From: T1Sed10-7 sp047921175
GTDB lineage: Bacteria; Actinomycetota; Nitriliruptoria; Nitriliruptorales; Nitriliruptoraceae
Length of the DNA stretch: 64,000 bases
NCBI GenBank assembly: GCA_047921175.1
Contig: JBLRWQ010000004.1
Location: 6,562-70,561 of the forward strand
Reading direction: 5' to 3'
Positions 24,900 to 33,215 of this stretch are shown here, piece by piece. Each line of letters begins with the position of its first letter. The first letter of the stretch is position 1. A model generated the notes under the pieces. The model worked only from the letters and a program-made list of their open reading frames with translations, ran no database searches and was not told the origin of the DNA. The translations under genes were made by a program, and so were the position numbers.

Positions 24900-26167
24900 C
24901 GTGTCGCGCGCCACCGGTCCGCGACCTGCTGGACATCCGCCATGGCCGCCGACGGGGTCGCGCGCTGCCCGAGCACGGCCTCCAGACCGTCACGGAAGGC
25001 GATCGAGACCTCCGGGAACGCGATCAGCGGCATCACCGTCGCGTGGTCGAGCTGCGTCACGAACGCGGCGAGGTCGGGGCTGGAGCGGAACAGGGGGTCG
25101 TCGTAGGCGTCGCGACGGGCGGGGAGCCGTCCCTCGGTGGCGGCCAGGGCGATGCCGACCTCGCGGTCGATCAGGGCCCGGCTCAGCGCGAACGCCAGCT
25201 CCCGATGGTCGCCGCCAACGGGCAGGAACAGCGACGATCCGCCCAGCACCGTGCGCGGCTGCGCCGGATCCGCCTGCGGGAGGGGGAGCACGAGCACCTC
25301 ATCCACCTCGGTGTCGAGCTCCATCGCCCGGCGGGTGATGGGCAGGTCCCAGGAGCCCGACGTGTGCAGGGCGCTGCGGCCGTCCGCGAACGGCGCGACC
25401 GCGGAGATGGCCAGGTCCACGGCCAGGGGGGGCGGCGCCGACCCGGAACGGACCAGCTCCACCAGGGCATCCAGCGCGGCGACCGTGGCCGGATGCTCGA
25501 AGCTGAAGGTCGGGAGCCCGTCCGCATCCAGGGCCGCGGTGCCGTCGGGGGCGAGCTCGAGCAGCTGGCCCCCGTTGGCCACGATCCAACCGTACGCCGC
25601 CCAGCTGCTGCCGGTGACGACCAGCGCGTGATCGGTCTCCGGCAGGGCCGCGAGCTGCGCGGCGTGCTGGGTGAAGGTGGCGCTGTCCTGCAGGTCAGCG
25701 GGGGTCAGGCCTGCGGCGTCGAGCAGATCCGCGTTGGCCAGCAGCACGAGCGCGTTCACGTCGAGCGGCACGCCGTAGCGCTGCCCGTCCCACGTGACAT
25801 CGATCACGGCGCCGGGGAGGAACCCGTCGGGAGCGAGCCCGGCCGCCTCCCACAGGTCGTCGACCGGCTCAGCCAGCCCGGCGGCCGCGGCCGCGAAGGC
25901 ATGCCAGTGCGCCAGGTCGTAGGGCTGGGCGAGCTCCGAGGCTGCGGCCACCACCTCCGGGATCTGCGAGAAGGGGGTCCCGTGGATCTGGACCCGCACG
26001 CCCGGATGCTCACGCTCGAAGGCGTCCACGACCTCCCCGACGAGCGGCGCTGAGGCCCAGTCGTCCGCCAGCACCACCCGCAGGGTGACGGGCTCCGGTG
26101 TCGCGCGCACGCCGGTGCACCCGACGAGGACCAGGCCGAGCCCCACGAGGGCAGCGAGCAGGCGCAC
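24896..26167 (-). CDS. Extracellular solute-binding lipoprotein (ABC sugar-binding type)
   Basis: 423 aa. Signal peptide ends in a lipobox with Cys17 (LVLVGCTG). The mature protein shows family-1 solute-binding features: VVDAFEREHPGVRVQIHGT, YGVPLDVNALVLLANADLL, ALHTSGSWDLPITRR and GGSSLFLPVGGDHRELAFAL. The ligand is unknown, perhaps a sugar. No ABC permease or ATPase is adjacent. The gene overlaps the start of a histidine kinase by four bases, so it may act as a sensor partner rather than, or as well as, a transporter subunit. GTG at 26167 follows GGGGAGGA. Confidence 0.88.
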   Translation of the reverse strand: MRLLAALVGLGLVLVGCTGVRATPEPVTLRVVLADDWASAPLVGEVVDAFEREHPGVRVQIHGTPFSQIPEVVAAASELAQPYDLAHWHAFAAAAAGLAEPVDDLWEAAGLAPDGFLPGAVIDVTWDGQRYGVPLDVNALVLLANADLLDAAGLTPADLQDSATFTQHAAQLAALPETDHALVVTGSSWAAYGWIVANGGQLLELAPDGTAALDADGLPTFSFEHPATVAALDALVELVRSGSAPPPLAVDLAISAVAPFADGRSALHTSGSWDLPITRRAMELDTEVDEVLVLPLPQADPAQPRTVLGGSSLFLPVGGDHRELAFALSRALIDREVGIALAATEGRLPARRDAYDDPLFRSSPDLAAFVTQLDHATVMPLIAFPEVSIAFRDGLEAVLGQRATPSAAMADVQQVADRWRATR

Positions 26168-26201
26168 GACGACGTCCTCCCCGACCGGCGGACCCGGGCG
26201 G

Positions 26202-27767
26202 TCAGACGGCCTGGACGCGCAGGGTATGCCAGCCCTCGGCCCCGTCCGGCGCAGGCCGGGCAGGGCCAGCGCTCTGGAGGACGCCGTCCCCATCCGTGGC
26301 ACGGGCCGACAGCCGATGCTCACCCGGTGGCAGCGCGACCCGGGCATGCCACTGGACCCAGGTCGCCGCCGACAGCGGCGCCACCAGGGTCGCATCGACC
26401 GCGGCCTCCCCGTCGACGAGCACCTCGACGCGGGAGATCCCGCGGGTCGGCGCCCAGGCCACGCCCGCGATCACGACCTCACCCGCCGGAACCTCCTCGT
26501 CGCGTCCGGGTCGGTCGATCCGCGCACCGGTCTTGACCGGGCCCTGCTTGGCCCACCCGCGCGGGATCCAGTAGCCGTCCACCCCCTCCCAGGGGGTCAG
26601 CTCGATCGCGGCGAGCCACTTGGTGGCCGAGACGTAGCCGAACAGGCCCGGCACGACCAGCCGGGCGGGGTAGCCGTGCCGCAGGGGCAGGGTCTCCCCG
26701 TTCATCGCGACGGCGACGAGCGCGTCCCGGTTGTCACGGGCCAGTTCGAGCGGGAACCCGGCGGTGAACCCGTCCACGGAGCGGCCGAGCACCTGCCCGG
26801 CCGCCGCGGTGGGCGCGGCCTCCGCCAGCAGGTCGACCAGCCGGACGCCCGTCCAGCGGGCGGTGCCGATCAGGTCGCCCCCGACCTCGTTCGACACGCA
26901 GGCGATGGTGGCGTCGACCTCCACCAGCTCGCGGGCGAGGAGGTCCTCGTAGGACAGGACGAGCTCACGTTCCACCAGGCCCGTGACCTCGAGCCGCCAG
27001 TCCGTCACGTCGACGCGTGGCAGGACCACCGCCGTGTCGATGCGGAAGAAGCGCTGCGTCGGGGTCAGGACCGGGGAGACCCCGTCGAGCCGCGTGGCCA
27101 GGTCCTGGGCCGAGGTGACCGGCGGCAGCGGCGAGGCCACCGTGGGCGCCGGCCGGGTGACCACGTCCAGGCCCGCACCGCCGCCGGCGCCACCACCACG
27201 TGCCAGGACCCCGAGCCCGACCGCGCCGAGCGCGGTCGCCCCACCGAGGCGGAGGAACCCGCGCCGGTCGACGGGGGGGTCGGTGGGGCTGGGTGGCCGG
27301 CCGGGCGGGCCCGGGAGCAGCCCGAGCGTCCGCAGCAGGCGTGCCAGCAGCGCAGCGGTCGTCCCGACGCCCACGAGCACGACGAGCAGGACCAGCGGCA
27401 CCGCCGCACCCGGCTGGGTCAGCGTCGCCAGCACCGCCACCAGCCCGACCGCGGCGATCGCCCCCAGCGCAGCGGCGTAGCTGCGTGTGGCGAGCCACCC
27501 GACCGCGGCCCCGAGCAGCAGCGCGACGAGCAGCGATGCGGCGAGGAGCACCGCCCGGTTCGCGCCACCGAACAGCGCGACGGCGCCGGTGACGACCGGA
27601 CCGGGGAGCCAGGTCACGACCAGCTGACCGAGCGCGTCGAGCGGCGAGGGGACCAGCGGGAGGCCACGGGCCAGGACCTCCGTCACCGCGAGCCCGCCCG
27701 CCGTCGCGAGCAGCCCGCTGAGCGGGGCGGCGCCGGGGACGCTCGGTCCGGTCGGGGACGCGGACAT
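26202..27767 (-). CDS. Membrane-anchored molybdopterin (sulfite-oxidase-like) oxidoreductase
   Basis: 521 aa. Residues 1-150 carry about four or five hydrophobic segments. A twin-arginine-like DRRGFLRLGGATALGAVGLG follows at about residue 165, then a sulfite-oxidase-type Mo domain with the ligand Cys in DATIACVSNEVGGDLIG, TARWTGVRLVDLL, ARLVVPGLFGYVSATKWL and the dimerisation domain (GVAWAPTRGISRVEVLVDG). Probably an extracytoplasmic Mo enzyme; the substrate (sulfite, methionine sulfoxide or other) is unknown. ATG at 27767 follows GGAGG. The solute-binding protein gene starts 34 bp downstream, so they may share a transcript. Confidence 0.9.
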   Translation of the reverse strand: MSASPTGPSVPGAAPLSGLLATAGGLAVTEVLARGLPLVPSPLDALGQLVVTWLPGPVVTGAVALFGGANRAVLLAASLLVALLLGAAVGWLATRSYAAALGAIAAVGLVAVLATLTQPGAAVPLVLLVVLVGVGTTAALLARLLRTLGLLPGPPGRPPSPTDPPVDRRGFLRLGGATALGAVGLGVLARGGGAGGGAGLDVVTRPAPTVASPLPPVTSAQDLATRLDGVSPVLTPTQRFFRIDTAVVLPRVDVTDWRLEVTGLVERELVLSYEDLLARELVEVDATIACVSNEVGGDLIGTARWTGVRLVDLLAEAAPTAAAGQVLGRSVDGFTAGFPLELARDNRDALVAVAMNGETLPLRHGYPARLVVPGLFGYVSATKWLAAIELTPWEGVDGYWIPRGWAKQGPVKTGARIDRPGRDEEVPAGEVVIAGVAWAPTRGISRVEVLVDGEAAVDATLVAPLSAATWVQWHARVALPPGEHRLSARATDGDGVLQSAGPARPAPDGAEGWHTLRVQAV

Positions 27768-27870
27768 GGCCACCTCCGCGACGGTCCGTGGTCCGGGTTC
27801 GTACCCGGGGAGCACGGGGACGGGCGCTGCCGCTGCGGCCGATGGCCGGCCGCTCAGGCGGCGCGCCCGC

Positions 27871-27966
27871 TCACGACCACAGGATCCACCAGGCGACCGC
27901 TGCGGTGAGCGCGATCCCGAGCAGCGTCGCTGCGCCGAGCGTGAACAGCCACTGTGGTCCGGTCAC
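27871..27966 (-). CDS. Small single-span membrane protein, 31 aa
   Basis: A GTG at 27966 is preceded by GGAGGAG at good spacing and encodes a 31-residue peptide: about seven N-terminal residues (starting MTGPQW), then a hydrophobic helix (LGAATLLGIALTAAVAWWIL) and a stop. A -10-like TATGCT lies at 28011-28006. Too short for recognition by homology; resembles small membrane subunits or regulators. Divergent from the GNAT gene and on the same strand as the Mo protein 103 bp downstream. Expression is unproven. Confidence 0.6.
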   Translation of the reverse strand: MTGPQWLFTLGAATLLGIALTAAVAWWILWS

Positions 27967-28005
27967 CGCGAACTCCTCCGTCCAGCCACCTCGGGGCGGG
28001 CGCGG

Positions 28006-28011
28006 AGCATA
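28006..28011 (-). promoter_or_regulatory. -10 box for the 31-aa membrane protein
   Basis: TATGCT on the minus strand, about 40 bases before the GTG at 27966. Close to the actinobacterial TAnnnT consensus. No obvious -35. Confidence 0.4.
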
Positions 28012-28043
28012 GACGCGACGGCGGTCGCGCTCCACCTGCACGG

Positions 28044-28049
28044 TATCGT
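28044..28049 (+). promoter_or_regulatory. -10 box for the GNAT gene
   Basis: TATCGT ends 27 bases before the ATG at 28077, giving a leader of about 20 nt that contains GGGAG. Diverges from the 31-aa gene promoter 32 bp away. Confidence 0.4.
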
Positions 28050-28076
28050 GCGGGTCCCGGACCGGGAGCTCCCGCC

Positions 28077-28904
28077 ATGGCCCGACCCGACCACGACACG
28101 TCCGCACCGATGACCGCACCCGTCGCCGAGGTCCAGCCCGGCGAGTGGTCGCTCCGGACGTCCCTGCGGGATGGCCGGGAGATCCTGCTGCGCTCGATCC
28201 GGCCCGCGGACCGTGAACGGTTGGTGGAGGGCCTCAAGCAGCTCTCCCCCGCCTCCCGGTACCTGCGGTTCCACGCCGCGATCGACCGGCTCAGCGACAG
28301 CCAGCTCGACTACCTCACCCAGGTCGACCACGTCGACCACGAGGCGATCGTCGCCCTGGACCTCAGCGACCTGACGGTGCCGGGCGTCGGCGTCGCACGC
28401 TACATCCGCGAGCCGTACGAGCCCACGGTGGCCGAAGCGGCGATCACCGTCGCGGACGCCTACCACGGCCAGGGTGCGGGGACGATCCTCCTCGGCGCGC
28501 TGGCGCAGCGGGCCCGCAGCAACGGCATCGAGGTGTTCCGCAACTACGTCCTGGACGGCAACCACGCCATGCTCGAGGTCTTCGACCACCTCGGCGCGGA
28601 CCGCGAGCTCGAGGCCGACGGGCTGTGGCGGGTCGACCTGCGCGTCCCCGAGGGCGACGACGACGTGCCCTCCTCCCCCGCCGGCCGCGCCTTCCTGGAG
28701 ATGGCCCGCTCCGACCGGGTGCTCGCCAGCATCATGCCGCCGTTGTGGAGCCGATGGCGGCGGCGGCGACGCGGACAGGCCGATGAGGCGTCGCACCCCG
28801 CCCCGGAGCAGCCCGACAAGGACCTCGACGAGCTGATCGACGAGGAGCTGGCGGACTCGCAGCGCGAGCTGGACGAGTGGTTGCGCTCCCGCGACGACCG
28901 GTGA
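28077..28904 (+). CDS. GNAT-family acetyltransferase
   Basis: 275 aa. The acetyl-CoA loop is in DAYHGQGAGTILLGALAQRA, with the following VFRNYVLDGNHAMLEVFDHLG typical of Pat-like protein or small-molecule GNATs; the N-terminus (LLRSIRPADRERLVEGLKQL, YLRFHA) matches the same group. After about residue 195 there is a charged tail rich in Arg, Asp and Glu. Substrate unknown; protein lysine acetylation is possible. Its stop overlaps the next start (GTGA at 28901-28904). Confidence 0.88.
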   Translation: MARPDHDTSAPMTAPVAEVQPGEWSLRTSLRDGREILLRSIRPADRERLVEGLKQLSPASRYLRFHAAIDRLSDSQLDYLTQVDHVDHEAIVALDLSDLTVPGVGVARYIREPYEPTVAEAAITVADAYHGQGAGTILLGALAQRARSNGIEVFRNYVLDGNHAMLEVFDHLGADRELEADGLWRVDLRVPEGDDDVPSSPAGRAFLEMARSDRVLASIMPPLWSRWRRRRRGQADEASHPAPEQPDKDLDELIDEELADSQRELDEWLRSRDDR

Positions 28905-29569
28905 CCGAGGCCACCCCCGGACCGGCCCACCCGCGTGGCACCCCGCCAGGCGCACGCGCGGCGCTGCGGGCCAACCACGCGACCGGACAGCTGCGTCGGC
29001 GGGTGCCGCGGCTGCTCGTCGGGCTGGTCCTGTGCGGCCTCGGCATCGCATCGATGGTCGCCGCCGACCTGGGGCTCGGCCCGTGGGACGTGCTCCATCA
29101 GGGACTGTCGCGGCTGAGCGGGATCCCGATCGGGATGGTCGGCATCCTGGTCGGGATGCTGGTCCTCGGCCTGTGGCTCCCCTTGCGGGAACGACCGGGG
29201 CTCGGCACCGTGCTGAACGTCGTCATCATCGGCGTCGTGATCGACCTGGTCCTGCTCGTGCTCGCGACCCCCGACGCCCTGGTGCTGCGCTGGGGGATGA
29301 TGCTGGCCGGCCCGGTGCTGTTCGCGGTCGGATCGGGCTTCTACATCGGGGCCGGACTCGGCCCCGGACCGCGGGACGGCGTGATGACGGGCCTCGCCCG
29401 CCGGGGCATCCCGGTCGGCCTGGCACGCACCCTGCTGGAGGCCACCGTGCTCGTCGTCGGCTGGCTGCTCGGTGGCACGGTCGGTGCCGGCACGCTGGCC
29501 TTCGCCTTCGGGATCGGCCCACTGGTGCACGTGCTGCTCCCCCGCCTGCAGGTCCCGGACGCCGCCTGA
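28901..29569 (+). CDS. YczE/YyaS/YitT-family membrane protein
   Basis: 222 aa with five or six hydrophobic segments starting after residue 32. Family motifs are MVAADLGLGPWDVLHQGLSR and GAGLGPGPRDGVMTGLARRG, which occur as a pseudo-repeat in this family. Function is unknown; it is a predicted integral membrane protein. GTG at 28901 overlaps the GNAT stop, so the two are co-translated. The gene is convergent with the M23 peptidase gene. Confidence 0.87.
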   Translation: MTEATPGPAHPRGTPPGARAALRANHATGQLRRRVPRLLVGLVLCGLGIASMVAADLGLGPWDVLHQGLSRLSGIPIGMVGILVGMLVLGLWLPLRERPGLGTVLNVVIIGVVIDLVLLVLATPDALVLRWGMMLAGPVLFAVGSGFYIGAGLGPGPRDGVMTGLARRGIPVGLARTLLEATVLVVGWLLGGTVGAGTLAFAFGIGPLVHVLLPRLQVPDAA

Positions 29570-29611
29570 CGGCCACGGGCCACCCGCCGACCCACGCACC
29601 GGCGATCCGAG

Positions 29612-29624
29612 GGGGGCGGCCCCC
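29612..29624. terminator. Possible bidirectional terminator
   Basis: GGGGG-CGG-CCCCC forms a perfect five-pair stem in the 56-bp gap between convergent genes. CTGACGG (29566-29572) and CCGTCAG (29623-29629) form a wider outer repeat. There is no T-run, as usual in such G+C-rich genomes, so terminator function is inferred from position. Confidence 0.4.
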
Positions 29625-29625
29625 G

Positions 29626-31158
29626 TCAGCAGACCGGGCTGATCGTCGGCCAGGGGTTGACCCACGCGCCGCCGTAGCGGCGTCCGAGGTGCAGGTGCGG
29701 CGGGGTCGTCCGGGCGTTGCCGGTGTTGCCGACCGTGCCGATCGGCTGGCCGCCGGCGACCGACGCCCCGGGGGCGATGCCGTCGGCGACGGAATGCAGG
29801 TGGGCGTTGTACCACTCGCTGCCGTCGGCGGTCCGGTACGTCACGGTGATGCCGCCGAGGCTGGTCGGCGCCGACGGCGGGTTCCAGCGCACGACGACCC
29901 CGTCGGCCACCGCCACCACGGGGGTCCCCGTCGCCGCGAAGATGTCGTTGCCCTGGTGGGTCCGTCCCCCAGCCCGCGGGTAGCCCCAGTCGTTGGAGAA
30001 GTCACGGCCGGCCACCGCGCCCACCACGGGGCAGACGATGCCCGTGATCGCGGGTCCACCCCCGGCGCCGGGCAGGCTGAGCCGGTCACCGCCGCTGCTC
30101 GGGGCCCCGCTCCCCCCGCTGGCGCTGCCCCCGGTCGCACCGCCACCGCCACCCGACCCCGCCGAGGCGGCCGCCGCCTGGCGCGCGGCCTCCTCCGCCG
30201 CCGCCTGCCGTGCCGCCTCCTCCGCAGCGCGACGCGCCGCCTCCTCCGCCGCCCGACGCGCCCGCTCCTCCGTTGCGCGTGCCTCCGCAAGCTCCTGACG
30301 CAGCTGGGTCTGTCGGGACTCGATGCGGGCCAGCGCGGCGCCGACGTCCGCCTCGGTGCGGCGCAGCGCGGCGACCAGACGCTGCTGCGTGGCCTCCTCG
30401 TCAGCCACCTCGGCAGCGACCTGGGCGGCCTCCTCGCGTAGCTCCTCGACGACGGCGACGGTCCGGGCCGCGTCGTCCTCGGCCTGCAGCGCCGCAGCCC
30501 GGGCCCGGGCCGCGTCGTCCGCCTGCTGCTGGCGCGTCTGCCGCAGCGCGAACACACGGCGCACGGTCTGGTCCTGGACGTCGACGACGGTCTCGAGCTG
30601 CTTCATCCCGACCGCGAAGGCGTTGGGGTCGTCCGCCCGCCGCAGGATCTCCAGCGCCATCGCGCCGGCCTGCGCGCCCGCGGAGCCGAACTTGAAGGTG
30701 TGCACCAGCTGGGCGGCGAGCACCTCCTCCTCCGCGAGCAGCTCCGCTTCGGTGGCTGCGAGCCGGGCAGCCGCCGCCCTGGACGCCTCATCCGCGGCCC
30801 GGCTGGCCGCCTCGGCGTCGGCGAGCGCGAGCTCGGCCAGGTCGACCTGGCCCTCGGCGGCCGTCAGGCGGGCGCGCGCATCGTCGAGGCGGGCACCGAC
30901 CGCGGCCAGCTCCTCCTCGGCGGCGGACAGCTCGGCACGGACCGCCCCGAGGTCGCCACGCACGTCGGCGCCCTCCCGTGTGGCCCGGTCGAGCTCACGC
31001 TCCACCTCGCTGCTGGAGCGATCCTGCGCGGCGCTCGGCTGCCCCGCGCCGACACCCGCCAGGCCGACGAGCAGCACCAGGAGCAGGGACCACGCACCGG
31101 CGCGCCGCTGCACGCGCGGGCCGGCACCCGCCGGTGCGCCGGCGTCCCTCGCGACCAT
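29626..31158 (-). CDS. Secreted coiled-coil M23 peptidase (EnvC/NlpD-like)
   Basis: 510 aa. A signal peptide (residues about 20-45, ending SAAQD) leads into a long Ala/Glu-rich coiled coil (about 48-325) that includes near-repeats of AAEEAARRAAEE. A Gly/Ser linker follows, then a LytM/M23 domain (about 385-505) with GRTHQGNDIFAATGTPVVAV and HLHLGRRYGG, which supply the zinc ligands. Predicted cell-wall endopeptidase or amidase activator acting in division or wall remodelling. A TAGCCT -10 lies at 31245-31240, with a leader of about 75 nt. Confidence 0.92.
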   Translation of the reverse strand: MVARDAGAPAGAGPRVQRRAGAWSLLLVLLVGLAGVGAGQPSAAQDRSSSEVERELDRATREGADVRGDLGAVRAELSAAEEELAAVGARLDDARARLTAAEGQVDLAELALADAEAASRAADEASRAAAARLAATEAELLAEEEVLAAQLVHTFKFGSAGAQAGAMALEILRRADDPNAFAVGMKQLETVVDVQDQTVRRVFALRQTRQQQADDAARARAAALQAEDDAARTVAVVEELREEAAQVAAEVADEEATQQRLVAALRRTEADVGAALARIESRQTQLRQELAEARATEERARRAAEEAARRAAEEAARQAAAEEAARQAAAASAGSGGGGGATGGSASGGSGAPSSGGDRLSLPGAGGGPAITGIVCPVVGAVAGRDFSNDWGYPRAGGRTHQGNDIFAATGTPVVAVADGVVVRWNPPSAPTSLGGITVTYRTADGSEWYNAHLHSVADGIAPGASVAGGQPIGTVGNTGNARTTPPHLHLGRRYGGAWVNPWPTISPVC

Positions 31159-31400
31159 CCGGGCTCCTGCCTCCGTGCGTCCTCCGCGACGACCAGCCTG
31201 CCGGTGCTGTTGCTCCTGTTGCCTGTGTGGCGGGGGCTCAGGCTAGCACCCCGGTGGTGCGCTCTCGTGCTGCCCCCACCGAGGCGACCAGGTCGATCGC
31301 CCAGGCCGCCCGCACGCACGACTGATGGAACGAACACGCCGGAAGCGTTCCGCCACCGCTAGCGTGTCCGGATCCCGGCAACGTGTGAGCGAGGTGGACC
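31159..31400. promoter_or_regulatory. Divergent promoter region (M23 peptidase / AtuA-like)
   Basis: 242 bp. Minus strand: TAGCCT at 31245-31240 for the M23 gene. Plus strand: TAGCGT at 31360-31365 for the AtuA-like gene, with a leader of about 28 nt. GGAACG (31327-31332) and CGTTCC (31346-31351) form a spaced inverted repeat just upstream of the plus-strand -10 and could be an operator. No small gene was found here. Confidence 0.4.
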
Positions 31401-33215
31401 ATGTCCGACGAACCACTCCGGGTCGGCAACGGCTCCGGGTTCTACGGGGACCGCTTCGAGGCCATGGCCGAACTGGTGGATGGCGGGCCGCTGGACGTGC
31501 TGACCGGCGACTACCTGGCCGAGCTCACGATGCTGATCCTGTGGCGGACCCGCCAGAAGGATGCCTCCACCGGCTACGCCCGGAGCTTCCTGCGCCAGGC
31601 CCGCGAGCTGCTGGTGCCCTGCCTGGACCGTGGCATCCGGATCGTCGTGAACGCCGGCGGGCTGCACCCGGCCGGGTTGGCCGCCGCCCTGACCGAGCTC
31701 GCGACGGAGCTCGAACGCACCCCGCGGATCGCGCAGGTCGCCGGCGACGACCTCCTCCCCCGCCTCGAGGACCTGAACGCCGCCGGACGCAGCCCGGTCC
31801 ACGCCCGCACCGGCGTCCCGCTCACCGACCTCGGGGTCCCGGCGCTGACGGCCAACGCCTACCTCGGTGCCCACGGGATCGCGGCGGCGCTCGCGGCGGG
31901 GGCCGACATCGTCGTGACCGGACGCGTGACCGACGCGAGCCTGACGGTCGGCCCCGCGCTGTGGCGGTTCGGCTGGGACGCCAGCGACCACGACCGCATC
32001 GCCGGGGCGATGATCGCCGGCCACGTGATCGAGTGCGGGGCGCAGGCCACCGGCGGCAACTACCCCTTCTTCACCGAGGTGCCGGGGCTCGAGCACGTCG
32101 GCTTCCCCCTGGCCGAGCTGCACGCGGACGGCAGCGCGGTGATCACCAAGCACCCGGGCACCGGCGGCATGGTCACCGTCGGCACGGTCACCGCCCAGCT
32201 GCTGTACGAGGTGGAGGGCCCGCGCTACCTGGGGCCGGACGCCGTCGCCCGGCTCGACAGCGTCGAGGTGGTCCAGGACGGACCGGACCGGGTCCGCCTC
32301 CAGGGGATCCGCGGTGAGGCACCGCCGGCGACCCGCAAGGTCGCGGTCACGACCCTCGGCGGCTTCCGCAACCGCGGCACGTTCCTGCTGACCGGCCTCG
32401 ACATCGAGGCCAAGGCGGACCTCGTCCTGCGGCAGCTACGCCGGCGCGCCGACCTGGACGCCATCGACCGCGTCCACGTCGACCTGGTGCGTACCGACCG
32501 CGAGGACGCGCCGACCAACGCGCAGGCGGTCGCGACCCTGACGGTGACCGTCGAGCACCGCTCCCCCGAACCGGTGTCACGCCGGGCCTTCGGTGACGCG
32601 TGCGTCGCGATCGGGCTGGCCAGCTACCCGGGGTTCACCATGACCGCCCCACCGAGCGACGCCGAGCCCTTCGGACGCTACTGGCCCGGCCTCGTGGACG
32701 CGGCCCTGGTCCCCGAGGTGGTCACGCTGCCGGACGGGACCACCCGAACCATCGACCCACTGGAGGCCGCCGGTCCGACCGGCGGCACCCCGGTCCCGGC
32801 CGCACCACCGGCCGCGCCGGTGCCGGACGGACCCCGGCAGCGCGCACCGCTCGGCCACCTGGTCGGGGCACGCTCCGGCGACAAGGGCGGCGACGCCAAC
32901 GTCGGGCTGTGGGTCCGCGACCCGGCCCACTACGGCTGGCTGCTGGAGGTCGCCGGCACGGTGACGGCCGCCCGCGACCTGCTGCCGGAGGCGAGCGACC
33001 TCGACCTCGAGGTGCACCCGCTCCCGCGGCTGCTGGCGGTCAACATCGTCGTCCGCGGGCTCCTCGGGGAGGGGGTGGCGTCGGCCGTCCGACCGGATCC
33101 GCAGGCCAAGGGGCTGGGTGAGTACGTGCGGTCGCGCTGGGTGGAGGTGCCGAGGGCCTGGCTGCCCCCAGGGCGGGTGGACCCGCCACCCCCCGCAGCG
33201 ATCAGCCGGAGCTAG
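31401..33215 (+). CDS. AtuA-like (DUF1446) acyclic terpene utilisation protein
   Basis: 604 aa. The main domain starts RVGNGSGFYGDRFEAMAEL and contains VLTGDYLAELTMLI, VVNAGGLHPAGLA and VITKHPGTGGMVTVGTVTAQ. A C-terminal AtuA-like domain (from about residue 490) contains HLVGARSGDKGGDANVGLWV. In Pseudomonas AtuA belongs to citronellol/geranyl catabolism, but its reaction is not well defined and no carboxylase or dehydrogenase partners lie nearby, so a terpene role is uncertain. The 3' end overlaps the convergent SWIM gene by 14 bp. Confidence 0.88.
   Translation: MSDEPLRVGNGSGFYGDRFEAMAELVDGGPLDVLTGDYLAELTMLILWRTRQKDASTGYARSFLRQARELLVPCLDRGIRIVVNAGGLHPAGLAAALTELATELERTPRIAQVAGDDLLPRLEDLNAAGRSPVHARTGVPLTDLGVPALTANAYLGAHGIAAALAAGADIVVTGRVTDASLTVGPALWRFGWDASDHDRIAGAMIAGHVIECGAQATGGNYPFFTEVPGLEHVGFPLAELHADGSAVITKHPGTGGMVTVGTVTAQLLYEVEGPRYLGPDAVARLDSVEVVQDGPDRVRLQGIRGEAPPATRKVAVTTLGGFRNRGTFLLTGLDIEAKADLVLRQLRRRADLDAIDRVHVDLVRTDREDAPTNAQAVATLTVTVEHRSPEPVSRRAFGDACVAIGLASYPGFTMTAPPSDAEPFGRYWPGLVDAALVPEVVTLPDGTTRTIDPLEAAGPTGGTPVPAAPPAAPVPDGPRQRAPLGHLVGARSGDKGGDANVGLWVRDPAHYGWLLEVAGTVTAARDLLPEASDLDLEVHPLPRLLAVNIVVRGLLGEGVASAVRPDPQAKGLGEYVRSRWVEVPRAWLPPGRVDPPPPAAISRS

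Noticed and set aside
30181..30270. DNA tandem repeat in the M23 peptidase gene
   Set aside because: The near-repeats encode an Ala/Glu/Arg coiled coil (AAEEAARRAAEE) and vary at the DNA level. This is protein low complexity, not a separate repeat element.
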